Shown one piece after another: positions 22,965 to 32,422 of a DNA stretch of 64,000 nt (position 1 is the stretch's first letter; each line of letters opens with the position of its first letter). This DNA is from Sphingomonas hylomeconis (GTDB taxonomy: Bacteria; Pseudomonadota; Alphaproteobacteria; Sphingomonadales; Sphingomonadaceae), in contig NZ_JANQBK010000001.1 in NCBI RefSeq assembly GCF_025370105.1, forward strand, positions 372,001-436,000, written 5' to 3'. Position numbers and translations under genes: made by a program. The notes below the pieces were generated by a model. That model was not told the DNA's origin and made no database searches. It saw only the letters and a list, made by a program, of their open reading frames with translations.

Positions 22965-24101
22965 GTGGTCAACCGCCTTTCTTCGGATTTGAATATCAAC
23001 GATCGGTGGGTGTTGGATCGGCTGAGCGCTTGGGCGCGCTGCGAAAGCCCGTCGAGCGATGCCGCGGCCGTCAACCGTATGCACGATTTGGTGCTGGCCG
23101 ACGTGGCAGGCGTCGCAGGGATTGCGGTGGAGCGGATCGCGGGGCGGGACGGGATCGGCGACATCATAGTGCTGCGATCCGGGCGCCAGGCCGGGGGTGG
23201 GACCCTGTTGCTCGGGCATGTCGATACGGTCCATCCGCTGGGCACGGCCGCCGGAAAATTGCCGGTCCGGCAGGAGGGCGACCTGCTGTACGGGCCAGGA
23301 TTGTACGACATGAAAGGCGGCGTGCTCTGCGCCATCCTGGCACTGATCGATCACGCCCGTCGGGGCTGCGACGCGCCGGTCACCTGTCTGCTGTCCCCCG
23401 ATGAAGAGATTGGCAGCCCGACGACACGCGCGCTGATCGAAATGCTGGCCATCGGTCGGGCACGCGCGCTCGTGCTGGAGCCGGCGCGCACCGGCGGCGC
23501 GGCCGTCACCGCACGCAAGGGGGTGGGGTGGTTCGACGTTGCGATCGAGGGCATTCCGGCGCATGCCGGCACGCATCACGCCGACGGGCACAGCGCGATC
23601 CGCGAAGCATGCCGGCAGATCCCGCTGCTCGAGCAGTTGACGGACTATGCGCGCGGTACGACCGTGAGCGTGGGAGAGATTAGCGGCGGATCGGCCAAGA
23701 ACGTCATTCCCGGCGAGTGCAGGTTCTCGGTCGATATCCGCGTCACGAGCGCGGCCGAGGCCATGCGTGTCGAGGAGTCGCTGGCCGCGCTTCAGGTCGT
23801 CGATCAGCGCACGACGATGCGGCGCTCGGGCGGCTTCAATCGCCCGCCATACGAGAAGACTGCCGGCACCAAGGCCCTGTTCGCTGAAGCCGTCATGCTG
23901 GCGCAGCCGCTCGGTATCGACCTGCACGACGTGCCAATGGTCGGCGGCGGCTCCGACGGCAATTTTACCGCAGCGCTCGGCATCCCGACGCTGGACGGGC
24001 TGGGCGTCGAGGGCGGGGGCGCGCATACCTGGCAAGAACACTGCCTGATTTCCTCGGTATTGCCCCGCGCAGCGCTGGTCGCGGCGCTGTGTGACTGCTG
24101 A
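22965..24101 (+). CDS. M20 family metallopeptidase (glutamate carboxypeptidase/CPG2-like)
   Basis: A 378-residue co-catalytic zinc hydrolase of the M20 family. Ligands and catalytic residues are visible: LLGHVDTVHP (His, Asp), GPGLYDMKGG (bridging Asp), SPDEEIGS (catalytic and ligand Glu) and HTWQEH near the end. The spacing and GHVDTV/LYGPG blocks resemble carboxypeptidase G2, which cuts C-terminal Glu or other acyl-amino acid amides. The start is a GTG with AGGA 6 bases before it. There is no clear signal peptide. It diverges from the IclR-led cluster and probably belongs to the same system. Confidence 0.92.
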   Translation: MVNRLSSDLNINDRWVLDRLSAWARCESPSSDAAAVNRMHDLVLADVAGVAGIAVERIAGRDGIGDIIVLRSGRQAGGGTLLLGHVDTVHPLGTAAGKLPVRQEGDLLYGPGLYDMKGGVLCAILALIDHARRGCDAPVTCLLSPDEEIGSPTTRALIEMLAIGRARALVLEPARTGGAAVTARKGVGWFDVAIEGIPAHAGTHHADGHSAIREACRQIPLLEQLTDYARGTTVSVGEISGGSAKNVIPGECRFSVDIRVTSAAEAMRVEESLAALQVVDQRTTMRRSGGFNRPPYEKTAGTKALFAEAVMLAQPLGIDLHDVPMVGGGSDGNFTAALGIPTLDGLGVEGGGAHTWQEHCLISSVLPRAALVAALCDC

Positions 24102-24388
24102 CAGCGGCATACCGGGCGCCTCGGTCGACACGACATCCATAGACATGGTCGCGTGACCAATCGCGGCTTCGGTCGCATCGCGCGGGGGGCGATGGCCCCG
24201 CCGAGCCGCGCCGGTGAATACATATTTCGATACAATAGCGACACCATTTCCGGACGTGCGGCCGCTATTCTAGGCATGGCCAGGACGGGCCGCTTACCCT
24301 CGGATCGGCGCTCGTTCGGCGGGTGCCCATGGCTGCAGCGGCGGTCCGCCGTGACGTGAATTCTGTCGGCTTTTGCAAGGAAAGAACC

Positions 24389-25063
24389 ATGACCTATTTT
24401 GCTGATCTCGTGGAAGGGTATCATCGCTTTCGCACCTCCAACCTGCGCCGCGAGCACAGCCGGTGGCTCGAACTGCGCGAGGGGCAGAGCCCCAAGGTGA
24501 TGGTGATCGCCTGCTCCGACAGCCGCGTCGAACCATCGCAGATCTTCGATACGCTTCCGGGTGAAATCTTCGTGGTGCGCAACGTCGCCGCCCTGGTCCC
24601 GCCGTTCGAGACGCGCGCTGGTTTTCACGGCGTCTCGGCCGCGCTGGAGTTTGCCGTGACCAAGCTCAAGGTCGAGGAGATCGTCGTCATGGGGCACGGC
24701 GCGTGTGGCGGGTGCAATGCGGCGCTGAGCGGCGCGTTCCGCGATGCGGCGCCGGGCGAGGGCGGTTTCATCGCCAGTTGGGTGAGCATTCTGGATGAAG
24801 CGCGCGACACGGTGAAGGCACGCTGCGGCGATGGCGACGACGCGGCCCGCGAGATGGAATATGAGGCCGTGCGCACCTCGCTCACCAACCTGCAAAGCTT
24901 TCCCTTCGTGCAGAAGGCGGTCGCAGAGGGCAATCTGACGCTGCACGGGGCGTATTTCGCGCTCGAAGACGGTCAGCTGCGCGTGATGGAAGACGATGGC
25001 GACTTCCGCTTCCAGCAGCCGCGCCCGGTCGATACCGACGCCGCGCTCACCGTCGCTCGCTGA
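24389..25063 (+). CDS. beta-class carbonic anhydrase
   Basis: Zinc enzyme that interconverts CO2 and bicarbonate, 224 residues. The zinc ligands are in ACSDSR (Cys, Asp, Arg pair) and GHGACGGC (His, Cys). The start has AAGGAAAG before the ATG, and the product begins MTYFADLVEGYHRFR, as in other proteobacterial enzymes. The 287-base gap upstream (24102-24388) holds no convincing gene and probably its promoter. Confidence 0.95.
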   Translation: MTYFADLVEGYHRFRTSNLRREHSRWLELREGQSPKVMVIACSDSRVEPSQIFDTLPGEIFVVRNVAALVPPFETRAGFHGVSAALEFAVTKLKVEEIVVMGHGACGGCNAALSGAFRDAAPGEGGFIASWVSILDEARDTVKARCGDGDDAAREMEYEAVRTSLTNLQSFPFVQKAVAEGNLTLHGAYFALEDGQLRVMEDDGDFRFQQPRPVDTDAALTVAR

Positions 25064-25192
25064 CCCCGGGGCAGCGCCGTCGGCACCGGACAGCCCAGGG
25101 GCGACGGTCACGTGCTGGCCTGGCGGCTTCGGCGATCGCCCGCTAGCAACAGGCACCGGATTCCGGGGTCGACGGGAGGTTTGTGGAGCGGG

Positions 25193-25237
25193 CGATCACG
25201 CCATTGCCGTCAAAGGCTTACGGTAATGGCGTGATCG
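25193..25237. repeat. large isolated stem-loop
   Basis: An 18-base inverted repeat (25193-25210 and 25220-25237) with one mismatch that would be a G-U pair in RNA, around a 9-base loop. The arms read CGATCACGCCATTGCCGT and its complement. It lies in the 256-base gap between carbonic anhydrase and the convergent DUF1272 gene. There is no T-run, so it is not a classical terminator, although it could stop or protect both transcripts. The rest of that gap shows no gene. Confidence 0.7.
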
Positions 25238-25319
25238 GCGCGGAACGATCACTGACGGCGATGCCGTGGGGCCCTTGGCGACTAGCGTGCCGGTGTCCTT
25301 TCCATAGTGACCTCGCGGT

Positions 25320-25631
25320 TTAGCGCTGCTCGGGTGGGATAAGCCGCAATCGAGCGGACTGATTTCGCATGTCGGTGATGTCGTACTTCAGGAACCGGCG
25401 GTTGGCCGACGGCGGTCGCTTGACGACCGACAGCCCGGGCCGCCACTCGGTCGCGGGGCGGATCGGTCGCGGTGTGAACCCGCCGCCGCAATTCGGGCAG
25501 ACGTTGTGCAATTCGATCTCGACGCAGCTTGCGCAGAAGGTGCACTCATAGGTGCAGATGCGGGCGTTGGTGGCCTCGGGTCGCAGGTCGCAGTCGCAAA
25601 ATTCACAATTCGGGCGAAGCTCGAGCGCCAT
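25320..25631 (-). CDS. DUF1272 domain small zinc-binding protein
   Basis: A 103-residue Cys-rich protein of the DUF1272 family. It starts MALELRPNCEFCDCDLRPEA and contains ICTYECTFCASC and NVCPNCGGGF, enough Cys pairs for two zinc sites. The ATG at 25631 was chosen because GGAGA lies at the right distance; an ATG at 25637 is nearly on top of that site. The C-terminal 40 residues are an extension beyond the domain. Function of the family is unknown. Confidence 0.85.
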   Translation of the reverse strand: MALELRPNCEFCDCDLRPEATNARICTYECTFCASCVEIELHNVCPNCGGGFTPRPIRPATEWRPGLSVVKRPPSANRRFLKYDITDMRNQSARLRLIPPEQR

Positions 25632-25751
25632 GATCATTCTCCAGTATATGCGCGGCAATCGGCCCGGAAAGCGGGACGATGGCCTGGCTGAACGGTGGTC
25701 CGGCAACGCAAGTCTTCTGCCTGATGCGAGACCCCATCGCTATTGGCGGAA

Positions 25752-26765
25752 ATGACCCTTATCGAAAGGATCATGCCAATCTGCTCACCGCCCGCCAACT
25801 TGCTCGTCGCTGCGCTTGTCTATGACGGGCTCTGTATGTTCGAATTCGGGATCGTCGCCGAGGTGTTCGCGCTTCCACGCCCGGAGCTCGGCAGCGAGCG
25901 GTATCGCTTTGTGACCTGCGCCGAGCGGGCCGGGCGGCACCGGACGAATGCCGGCATCATCGTCACGCCGGAAGCCGGGATCGAGGCGCTCGAACGGGCG
26001 GGAACGATCGTCATTCCCGGCTGGCGAACGGACGGCGCTGCCCCCTCGCCCGCGTTGCGCGCCGCGTTGCGCGCAGCGCATGCGCGCGGCGCGCGGCTAG
26101 CGGCAATCTGTTCCGGGGCGTTCCTGCTGGCGTCGATCGGGCTGCTCGACGGCCGCCGCGCGACGACGCACTGGTGCCACGCCGAACGCTTAGCGTCGGC
26201 CTATCCGGCGGTCACGGTGGATGCCGCCAACCTCTATGCCGAGGACGGCACCATCTTCACTTCCGCGGGGTCTGCGGCGGGGATCGACCTGTTGCTGCAT
26301 ATGGTCCGCGCCGATTTCGGTCCCGACGCGGCCAACAGCGTGGCACGACGGATGGTGGTTGCTGCGCACCGCGGCGGCGGTCAGGCGCAGTTTATTGAGC
26401 GTGCAGTACCGGCCCGTGCGGCAAACCCGCTTTCTGACGTGCTTGATCGCGTGCGCGCTGTGCCTGCGCGGCCGTGGACAGTCGCCGAAATGGCTGCGGC
26501 CGCGGGGATGAGCCAGCGCACGTTCGTGCGTCGGTTTCAGGAAGCCACGGGCGCCAGTCCAGGCGCCTGGCTCGCTGGGGAACGCCTGACGCTCGCCCGC
26601 GATCTGCTGGAGACAACGACCCTGTCGATGGATCACATCGCAGCGGCGACCGGGATTGGCAGCGCGACCAATCTGCGGCTGTACTTCACCCGTCATGTTG
26701 GCGTCGCACCGAGCGTCTATCGCAAGCAGTTCGGGCGAAAGCTGCAACCGGCCCAAGCCGCGTAG
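25752..26765 (+). CDS. GlxA-type AraC family transcriptional regulator with DJ-1/PfpI domain
   Basis: A regulator of about 337 residues with two domains. The N-terminal DJ-1/PfpI (glutamine amidotransferase-like) domain includes AAICSGAFLLASIGLLDGRRATTHW, and the C-terminal AraC HTH includes VAEMAAAAGMSQRTFVRRFQEATGASPGAWL. Such proteins often control amine, betaine or arginine catabolism. Start choice is uncertain between 25752 and 25773. It diverges from the DUF1272 gene and is followed by tRNA-Gly on the opposite strand. Confidence 0.9.
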   Translation: MTLIERIMPICSPPANLLVAALVYDGLCMFEFGIVAEVFALPRPELGSERYRFVTCAERAGRHRTNAGIIVTPEAGIEALERAGTIVIPGWRTDGAAPSPALRAALRAAHARGARLAAICSGAFLLASIGLLDGRRATTHWCHAERLASAYPAVTVDAANLYAEDGTIFTSAGSAAGIDLLLHMVRADFGPDAANSVARRMVVAAHRGGGQAQFIERAVPARAANPLSDVLDRVRAVPARPWTVAEMAAAAGMSQRTFVRRFQEATGASPGAWLAGERLTLARDLLETTTLSMDHIAAATGIGSATNLRLYFTRHVGVAPSVYRKQFGRKLQPAQAA

Positions 26766-26819
26766 CGCGCCCAGAAGAGGACGGCGCTTATTGTCGGAGG
26801 CGCTCTGCAAGGAAGTTCA

Positions 26820-26893
26820 TGGAGCGGGTGAAGGGAATCGAACCCTCGTCGTAAGCTTGGGAAGCTTCTGCTCTACCATTGAGCTACACCCGC
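26820..26893 (-). tRNA. tRNA-Gly (anticodon CCC)
   Basis: On the minus strand the cloverleaf reads with acceptor GCGGGTG/CACCCGC, D-arm GCTC/GAGC, anticodon loop TTCCCAA and T-arm with TTCGATT. The 3' CCA is encoded. The anticodon is CCC, reading GGG codons. It closely resembles the usual proteobacterial tRNA-Gly(CCC). Confidence 0.95.
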
Positions 26894-27000
26894 GTGGCAG
26901 CCGCATTGCCGCGAGACCCATGCCGGTGTCAACGGCGATTCAGCCGAACAACGCCGCGCCGGGGTGACGAAGCGCGGCGGCTTGGTTATGGCCTGCCGCC

Positions 27001-29787
27001 ATGACCGAGCTCCCCAAGACCTTCGACCCCGCCGAAATCGAATCGCGCTGGTATGCGCATTGGGAAGAAAGCGGCAGCTTCCGCCCCGATCGCCCGGGCG
27101 CCGAGCCGTGGACGATCGTCAACCCGCCGCCCAACGTCACCGGTAACCTGCATATCGGCCACGCGCTGGACAATACGCTGCAGGACATCCTGGCGCGCCA
27201 CGCGCGGCTGAAGGGCAAGGACGCCTTGTGGGTGGTCGGCACCGATCATGCCGGCATCGCCACGCAGATGGTGGTCGAGCGGCAGATGGGCGCGGCGGGC
27301 CAGAAGCGCACCGATCTCACGCGCGAGCAGTTCGTCGAGAAGGTCTGGGCGTGGAAGGAAGAGAGCGGCGGCACGATCACGCAGCAGCTCCGCCGCCTCG
27401 GCTGCTCGATGGACTGGCAGAACGAACGCTTCACGATGGACCCGGGCTTTTCCAAGGCCGTCCTCAAAGTGTTCGTCGATCTGCACAAGGAAGGCCTGCT
27501 GTACCGCGACAAGCGCCTGGTGAACTGGGATCCGGGCCTCGGCACCGCGATCAGCGATCTTGAGGTCGAGACGCGCGAGATCAAGGGCAGCTTCTGGAAG
27601 CTGCGCTATCCGCTCGAGGACGGGTCAGGCTTCATCGAGGTCGCGACGACGCGGCCCGAGACGATGCTCGCCGACATGGCGGTGGCCGTGCACCCGACCG
27701 ACGAACGCTATACCGCGCTGATCGGCAAGAAGGTGCGCCTGCCGATCACCGGCCGGCTGATTCCGATCGTGGCGGACGAACATGCCGATCCGGAACTGGG
27801 CTCGGGCGCCGTCAAGATCACGCCGGGGCATGATTTCAACGATTTCGAAGTGGGCAAGCGCGCCGGGTTCAAGGCCGGCGAGATGCTCAACATGCTCGAT
27901 GCCAAGGCGGCGGTGACGCAGGTCTCGGACGGGCTGATCCCGGCCGAGTTGCTTGGCCTGTCCACCGCCGAAGCACGCAAGGCTGTCGTCGCGCGGCTCA
28001 GGGACGAGGGCTTCCTCGTGCCCCATATCGACAAGGACGGCGCCGAGCACGACGCCGAGCCGCGCACGATCCAGACGCCCTATGGCGACCGCTCCGGCGT
28101 GGTGATCGAGCCGTGGCTGACCGACCAATGGTATGTCGATGCCAAGACGCTGGCGCAGCCGGCGATCGAGGCGGTGCGCTCGGGCGCGATCAAAATTGTG
28201 CCGAAGACGTGGGAGAAGACGTTCTTCAACTGGATGGAGAATATCCAGCCATGGTGCGTGAGCCGGCAGCTGTGGTGGGGGCATCGCATCCCGGCGTGGT
28301 TTGGCGACGATGGCCAGATTTACGTCGCGTTGAGCGAGGCCGAGGCGCAGGCACAGGCCGGCGCGGGCGTGACGCTCGAGCAGGATAGCGACGTGCTGGA
28401 CACGTGGTTCTCGTCGGCGCTGTGGCCGTTCGCGACCTTGGGTTGGCCAGATCAGTCCCCCTCCCGCTTGCGGGAGGGGCTAGGGGAGGGCCTGTCCGAA
28501 AACGCGCCGTCCGACGATGTGACAGGCCCTCCCCCAACCCCTCCCGCAAGCGGGAGGGGAGCTTTGGGCGGCCGCTACCCCAACGACGTGCTCATCTCCG
28601 GCTTCGACATCCTGTTCTTCTGGGACGCGCGGATGATGATGCAGGGGATGCACTTCATGAAGGACGTGCCGTTCCGCACGCTCTACCTGCATGGCCTGGT
28701 GCGCGCCGCGGATGGCGCGAAGATGTCCAAGTCGAAGGGCAATACGGTCGATCCGCTGGGTCTCATCGACCAGTACGGCGCGGATGCGCTGCGCTTCTTC
28801 ATGGCGGCGATGGAAAGCCAGGGCCGCGACATCAAGATGGATGAGAAGCGCGTCGAGGGGTACCGCAACTTCGCGACCAAGCTGTGGAACGCCGCGCGTT
28901 TCTGCCAGGCGAACGGGATCGGTGCGAGCAGCACGCTGGAGGCGCCCAAGGCCGAGCTGGCGGTCAATCGCTGGATCATCGCCGAGACGATCCAGGCGGT
29001 GCAGGCGGTCGATCTGGCGCTGGCCGATTACCGCTTCGATGGCGCGGCCAACGCGATCTACCAGTTCGGCTGGAGCCGTTTCTGCGACTGGTATATCGAG
29101 CTGATCAAGCCGGTGCTCGGCCAGATGGACGCGCCGGCGCGCGGACCCGAGGCGGACGAGACGCGCGCGGTGGCGGGCTGGGTGCTCGATCAGCTGCTCG
29201 TGCTGCTGCACCCGTTCATGCCGTTCATCACCGAGGAATTGTGGTCCAAGATGGGCCCGCGCGACAGCGATCTGATCGTCGCCAAATGGCCGATGGCGGA
29301 TGCGCGGGCGATCGATCCGGCGGCGGCGCAGGAAGTGGACTGGCTGATCTCGCTGGTCAGCGATATCCGCGCGGCGCGCGTCGAGCTCAACGTGTCGCCG
29401 GGGGCGAAGCTGCCGATGCATGTGCGCGGCGCCGGCGAACTGACGCAGGGCCGGCTCGCGCGCAACGCGGCAGTGCTGTCGCGACTGGCCCGCGTCGATC
29501 TCGCCGAGGGTGATTTCGCCGGGCAGGGCGGGATCCAGGTCGTGGCCGACGAAGCGACGTTCGTCATTCCATTGGACGGCGTGATCGATCTCGATGCCGA
29601 AAAGGCGCGCCTGACCAAGGCGATCGCCGCGGTGGCGAAGGAGCGCGATGCGCTGTCCGGCCGGCTCGGCAATCCGAGCTTCGTCGAGCGCGCCAAGCCG
29701 GAAGCGGTGGAGAAGGCCAAGGCGGATCATGCCGACAAGGCGGCGGAAGCCGAGCGGCTCGGCGCAGCGCTGGCGCGGCTTGGGTAA
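27001..29787 (+). CDS. valS: valyl-tRNA synthetase with in-frame palindromic element insertion
   Basis: Class I synthetase that charges tRNA-Val; essential. The 928-residue product has the HIGH signature ([12 protein letters not shown]), the CP1 editing domain ([12 protein letters not shown]), KMSKS at residues 574-578 and a C-terminal coiled coil (from about residue 860, [21 protein letters not shown]). Between FATLGWPDQ and [16 protein letters not shown] there are 35 extra residues (486-520) coded exactly by a 105-bp palindrome. The insert is Pro/Gly/Arg-rich, keeps the frame and has no stop. It falls where other ValRS have a short surface linker, about 54 residues before KMSKS, so activity is probably retained. 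Confidence 0.97.
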   Translation: MTELPKTFDPAEIESRWYAHWEESGSFRPDRPGAEPWTIVNPPPNVTGNLHIGHALDNTLQDILARHARLKGKDALWVVGTDHAGIATQMVVERQMGAAGQKRTDLTREQFVEKVWAWKEESGGTITQQLRRLGCSMDWQNERFTMDPGFSKAVLKVFVDLHKEGLLYRDKRLVNWDPGLGTAISDLEVETREIKGSFWKLRYPLEDGSGFIEVATTRPETMLADMAVAVHPTDERYTALIGKKVRLPITGRLIPIVADEHADPELGSGAVKITPGHDFNDFEVGKRAGFKAGEMLNMLDAKAAVTQVSDGLIPAELLGLSTAEARKAVVARLRDEGFLVPHIDKDGAEHDAEPRTIQTPYGDRSGVVIEPWLTDQWYVDAKTLAQPAIEAVRSGAIKIVPKTWEKTFFNWMENIQPWCVSRQLWWGHRIPAWFGDDGQIYVALSEAEAQAQAGAGVTLEQDSDVLDTWFSSALWPFATLGWPDQSPSRLREGLGEGLSENAPSDDVTGPPPTPPASGRGALGGRYPNDVLISGFDILFFWDARMMMQGMHFMKDVPFRTLYLHGLVRAADGAKMSKSKGNTVDPLGLIDQYGADALRFFMAAMESQGRDIKMDEKRVEGYRNFATKLWNAARFCQANGIGASSTLEAPKAELAVNRWIIAETIQAVQAVDLALADYRFDGAANAIYQFGWSRFCDWYIELIKPVLGQMDAPARGPEADETRAVAGWVLDQLLVLLHPFMPFITEELWSKMGPRDSDLIVAKWPMADARAIDPAAAQEVDWLISLVSDIRAARVELNVSPGAKLPMHVRGAGELTQGRLARNAAVLSRLARVDLAEGDFAGQGGIQVVADEATFVIPLDGVIDLDAEKARLTKAIAAVAKERDALSGRLGNPSFVERAKPEAVEKAKADHADKAAEAERLGAALARLG
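28456..28560. repeat. palindromic mobile-type repeat, copy 1 (inside valS)
   Basis: Arms at 28456-28496 and 28521-28560 are inverted copies about 40 bases long with two or three differences, around a 24-base centre. Each arm is itself a hairpin (CCCTCCCGC with GCGGGAGGG). The 105-bp length is 35 codons. Copy 2 lies 1.2 kb downstream. This resembles non-autonomous palindromic elements that spread in alphaproteobacterial genomes, such as the rickettsial palindromic elements found inside genes. The comparison is by analogy, not by sequence identity. Confidence 0.9.
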
Positions 29788-29793
29788 GCAATT

Positions 29794-29889
29794 CTCCTCC
29801 CGCGTGGGGAGGGGCTAGGGGAGGGCGTGTGGCCGACAGCGTAGGAGTGACAAGCCCTCCCCCAACCCCTCCCGCCCGCGGGAGGGGAG
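29794..29889. repeat. palindromic mobile-type repeat, copy 2 (valS/MATE junction)
   Basis: This 96-bp element has the same layout as the copy inside valS. The shared cores are GGGGCTAGGGGAGGGC and GCCCTCCCCCAACCCCTCCC, with outer C-rich and G-rich hairpins. It begins 7 bases after the valS stop and runs into the MATE gene, whose only upstream start codons lie inside it. Confidence 0.88.
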
Positions 29890-31322
29890 TTCGCCAGCGC
29901 GACCTCACCACCGGCCCGATCGGCGCGACGTTGCTCGCCTTCGCGCTGCCCACGCTCGCGTCGAACGTGCTCCAGTCACTCAACGGCTCGATCAATTCGA
30001 TCTGGGTCGGGCGCTTCCTCGGCGAAGGCGCGCTGGCGGCGACGTCGAACGCCAACATCATCATGTTCCTGATGTTCAGTGCCGTGTTCGGCTTCGGCAT
30101 GGCGGCGACCATCTTGGTCGGCCAGTCGGTCGGGCGCGGGGATATCGAGGCGGCGCGGCGCGCGTTTGGCTCGGCGATCGGGTTGGTAGTCGGCGGGGCA
30201 GTGGCGATCGCCGCGCTCGGCTGGCTGTTCGCGCCCGAGATCCTGCATCTGCTCGCCACGCCGGCCGAGGCGCAACCGCTGGCACTGGCCTATCTGCGCG
30301 TGATTTTCCTCGGCCTGCCACTGTCGATGCTCGGCGTGCTGGTCCAGATGGGGCTGCGCGGCACCGGCGATTCGGTCACGCCCTTATGGTTCATGGTGCT
30401 CAGCGTGATCATCGATTCGAGCCTGAACCCCTTGCTGATCGACGGAATGGGCCCGTTCCCCAAGATGGGCATCGCCGGCTCTGCCACCGCGACATTGATC
30501 GCCGCCCTGGTCTCGACCTTCGGGCTGATCGCCTATGTCTATGCCCGCGACCTGCCGATCCGGCTGCGCGGCGCAGAGCTGCGCTACCTGCTGCCCGAGC
30601 GCGCGCTGGTGCGCACGATCGTCGCCAAAGGCCTGCCGATGGGCGCACAGATGCTGGTCATGTCGACCGCGGGGCTGACCATGGTCGGGCTGGTCAACCG
30701 GCTGGGTGTCGATACCGCCGCGGCCTATGCCGTGTCGCAACAGCTGTGGACCTATATCCAGATGCCGGCGATGGCGATCGGCGTTGCCGTCTCGAGCATG
30801 GCGGCGCAGAATATCGGTGCGGGCCGCTGGGACCGGGTCGATGCGATCACGCGATCGGGCATCCTCTACAACACGATCATCACGCTGGTCGTGATCGCCG
30901 CGATCCTCCTGTTCGACCGGCCGGTGATGGCGCTGTTCGTCGGCGCGGACAGCGCGGCGATCCCGATCGCGCGGCATATCCAGCTCATCGCCAGCTGGAC
31001 CTTCGTGATGTTCGGCGCGACGATGGTATTGTTCTCCACCGTGCGCGCCAATGGATCGACGCTGGCGCCGCTGATCATCCTGGCGATCGCGCTGTATCCG
31101 GTGCGGATCGGTTTTGCGCTGGCGGCGCGGCCCTTTATCGGCGCGGACGCCCTGTGGTGGGCGTTTCCGATCGGCTCTGCGGTGTCGCTGGTCTGTGCAA
31201 TTTGGTTCTACCGGCGCGGCACGTGGCGCAAGGGCGCGCTGATCGTGCCAATGACCGCCGATGGCGAGGAACATGCGCACGCTGTGAGCGAGCCCGCCGG
31301 GCGCTTGCAGCCGACGGGGTGA
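29829..31322 (+). CDS. MATE family efflux transporter
   Basis: Inner-membrane drug/cation antiporter of the MATE family, 497 residues with about twelve hydrophobic segments. The conserved start DLTTGPIGATLLAFALPTLASNVLQSLNGS and the repeat of that pattern in the second half (KGLPMGAQMLVMSTAGLTMVGLVNRLG) are typical. The usual N-terminus begins only at about residue 25. The preceding residues (including SPPPTPPARGRG) are coded by the palindromic repeat, and the possible starts, GTG 29829 and GTG 29847, both lie inside it. No good ribosome site is visible, so the start is uncertain. The gene may be read from the valS message. Confidence 0.9.
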   Translation: MADSVGVTSPPPTPPARGRGVRQRDLTTGPIGATLLAFALPTLASNVLQSLNGSINSIWVGRFLGEGALAATSNANIIMFLMFSAVFGFGMAATILVGQSVGRGDIEAARRAFGSAIGLVVGGAVAIAALGWLFAPEILHLLATPAEAQPLALAYLRVIFLGLPLSMLGVLVQMGLRGTGDSVTPLWFMVLSVIIDSSLNPLLIDGMGPFPKMGIAGSATATLIAALVSTFGLIAYVYARDLPIRLRGAELRYLLPERALVRTIVAKGLPMGAQMLVMSTAGLTMVGLVNRLGVDTAAAYAVSQQLWTYIQMPAMAIGVAVSSMAAQNIGAGRWDRVDAITRSGILYNTIITLVVIAAILLFDRPVMALFVGADSAAIPIARHIQLIASWTFVMFGATMVLFSTVRANGSTLAPLIILAIALYPVRIGFALAARPFIGADALWWAFPIGSAVSLVCAIWFYRRGTWRKGALIVPMTADGEEHAHAVSEPAGRLQPTG

Positions 31323-31347
31323 TCTTCTCGCGCTCAGGCCACTGCGC

Positions 31348-31449
31348 TTCCCCGGCGGACGCCGGGGCCCAGTTGCGCAGATTGAGGTTACGAAGCGCAG
31401 CGCCCGATTATCTCCGTTTCCCGACTGGGCCCCGGCTTTCGCCGGGGAA
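31348..31449. repeat. long inverted repeat between convergent genes
   Basis: Arms at 31348-31373 and 31424-31449 match at 24 of 26 positions as inverted copies. Each contains its own short hairpin (CCCCGGC with GCCGGGG). The 50-base centre has no gene. It occupies most of the gap between the convergent MATE and lipid kinase genes and could end both transcripts. Its sequence differs from the valS element. Confidence 0.8.
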
Positions 31450-31463
31450 CTGCGGGGTAGGGA

Positions 31464-32345
31464 TTATGCCCGGGGCGCCATCACCTGGATGATCCCCGCC
31501 GCGACTTTCGCCGTCACCGGCGTCTTGGCCAGCACCTCGCCATCGATCGAGATCGGCATCCGCGGCTCGGTGGCGATGCGCAGCGATTTGCCGTGGAAGT
31601 CGCGCGTATCCTCGTGCCGTGCCTCGAGCCGGAAGAAGCTCGCCGCCCAGTTCTTGACCAGCCGGCTGCGCGCGCGGCCGACCACCGCCTGTACGACGAT
31701 CTCACCCGAATCGACCGCCGCCGCATCGACCAGCTCGGTACCGCCGTGATACGGCCCGTTGGAGATCCGCACCTCCACCACACGCAGCCGCTCGGCCGTG
31801 TCACCCTCGCCGATGATCAGCGTGAAGGGCTTGAAGCTGGCGAACTGCCATGCCGCCCAGCCGAGATAGCCGATCTTGCCGAGCACCTTTTTCAGCCCAT
31901 GCGGGATCGTCTTGGCAATCTGCGGGGAAATGCCCAGCGCCGCGCAATTGGCGAAATAATCGCCGTCGATCATGCCGAGATCGATCCGCCTGGGGGCGCC
32001 CGTGCGCAGCACGTCGACCGCGCCGGCGATATCCAGCGGGATGCCCAAGGTGCGCGCAAAGCTGTTGGCGGTGCCGAGCGGCAGCACGCCCAGAATCACG
32101 TCCTGCCCGACGAGCAGGTCGACCAGTCCGCTGATCGTGCCGTCGCCGCCGCCCAGGATGACGAGATCCGGCTTTTTCGACAGCGCGTCGCGCACCGCCT
32201 GCTCGAGCTTGTCGGGATGCGGCACGGCGTGCGCATCGACCGGGAAGGGCAGGCAATCCATCGCCTGGCACGCGGTTTTGAACTGCGCCTGGCCCGTGCG
32301 CGACTTGGTGTTGATGATCATCGCGGCGGAGCGGATTTGTGTCAT
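31464..32345 (-). CDS. diacylglycerol/lipid kinase family protein
   Basis: A 293-residue lipid kinase of the DAGK catalytic-domain family (YegS/DgkB type), which phosphorylates diacylglycerol or related lipids at the inner membrane. The ATP-binding motif is VILGGGDGTISGLVDLL near residue 65, followed by LGVLPLGTANSFARTLGIP. The start at 32345 gives MTQIRSAAMIINTKSRTG, the normal N-terminus. It diverges from hemB across about 77 bases. Confidence 0.92.
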   Translation of the reverse strand: MTQIRSAAMIINTKSRTGQAQFKTACQAMDCLPFPVDAHAVPHPDKLEQAVRDALSKKPDLVILGGGDGTISGLVDLLVGQDVILGVLPLGTANSFARTLGIPLDIAGAVDVLRTGAPRRIDLGMIDGDYFANCAALGISPQIAKTIPHGLKKVLGKIGYLGWAAWQFASFKPFTLIIGEGDTAERLRVVEVRISNGPYHGGTELVDAAAVDSGEIVVQAVVGRARSRLVKNWAASFFRLEARHEDTRDFHGKSLRIATEPRMPISIDGEVLAKTPVTAKVAAGIIQVMAPRA

Positions 32346-32422
32346 GCGGCGCTCAACGCGCATCAGGCGGTTTCGGGGCCGTAACGCTTGCAGCATTTCG
32401 CTGGCAGGCTCAAAAGCCATGC

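Noticed and set aside
24153..24359. A 68-codon plus-strand frame before carbonic anhydrase
   Set aside because: It has no ribosome site and low-complexity composition, and I recognise no match. It is left as upstream untranslated or promoter DNA.
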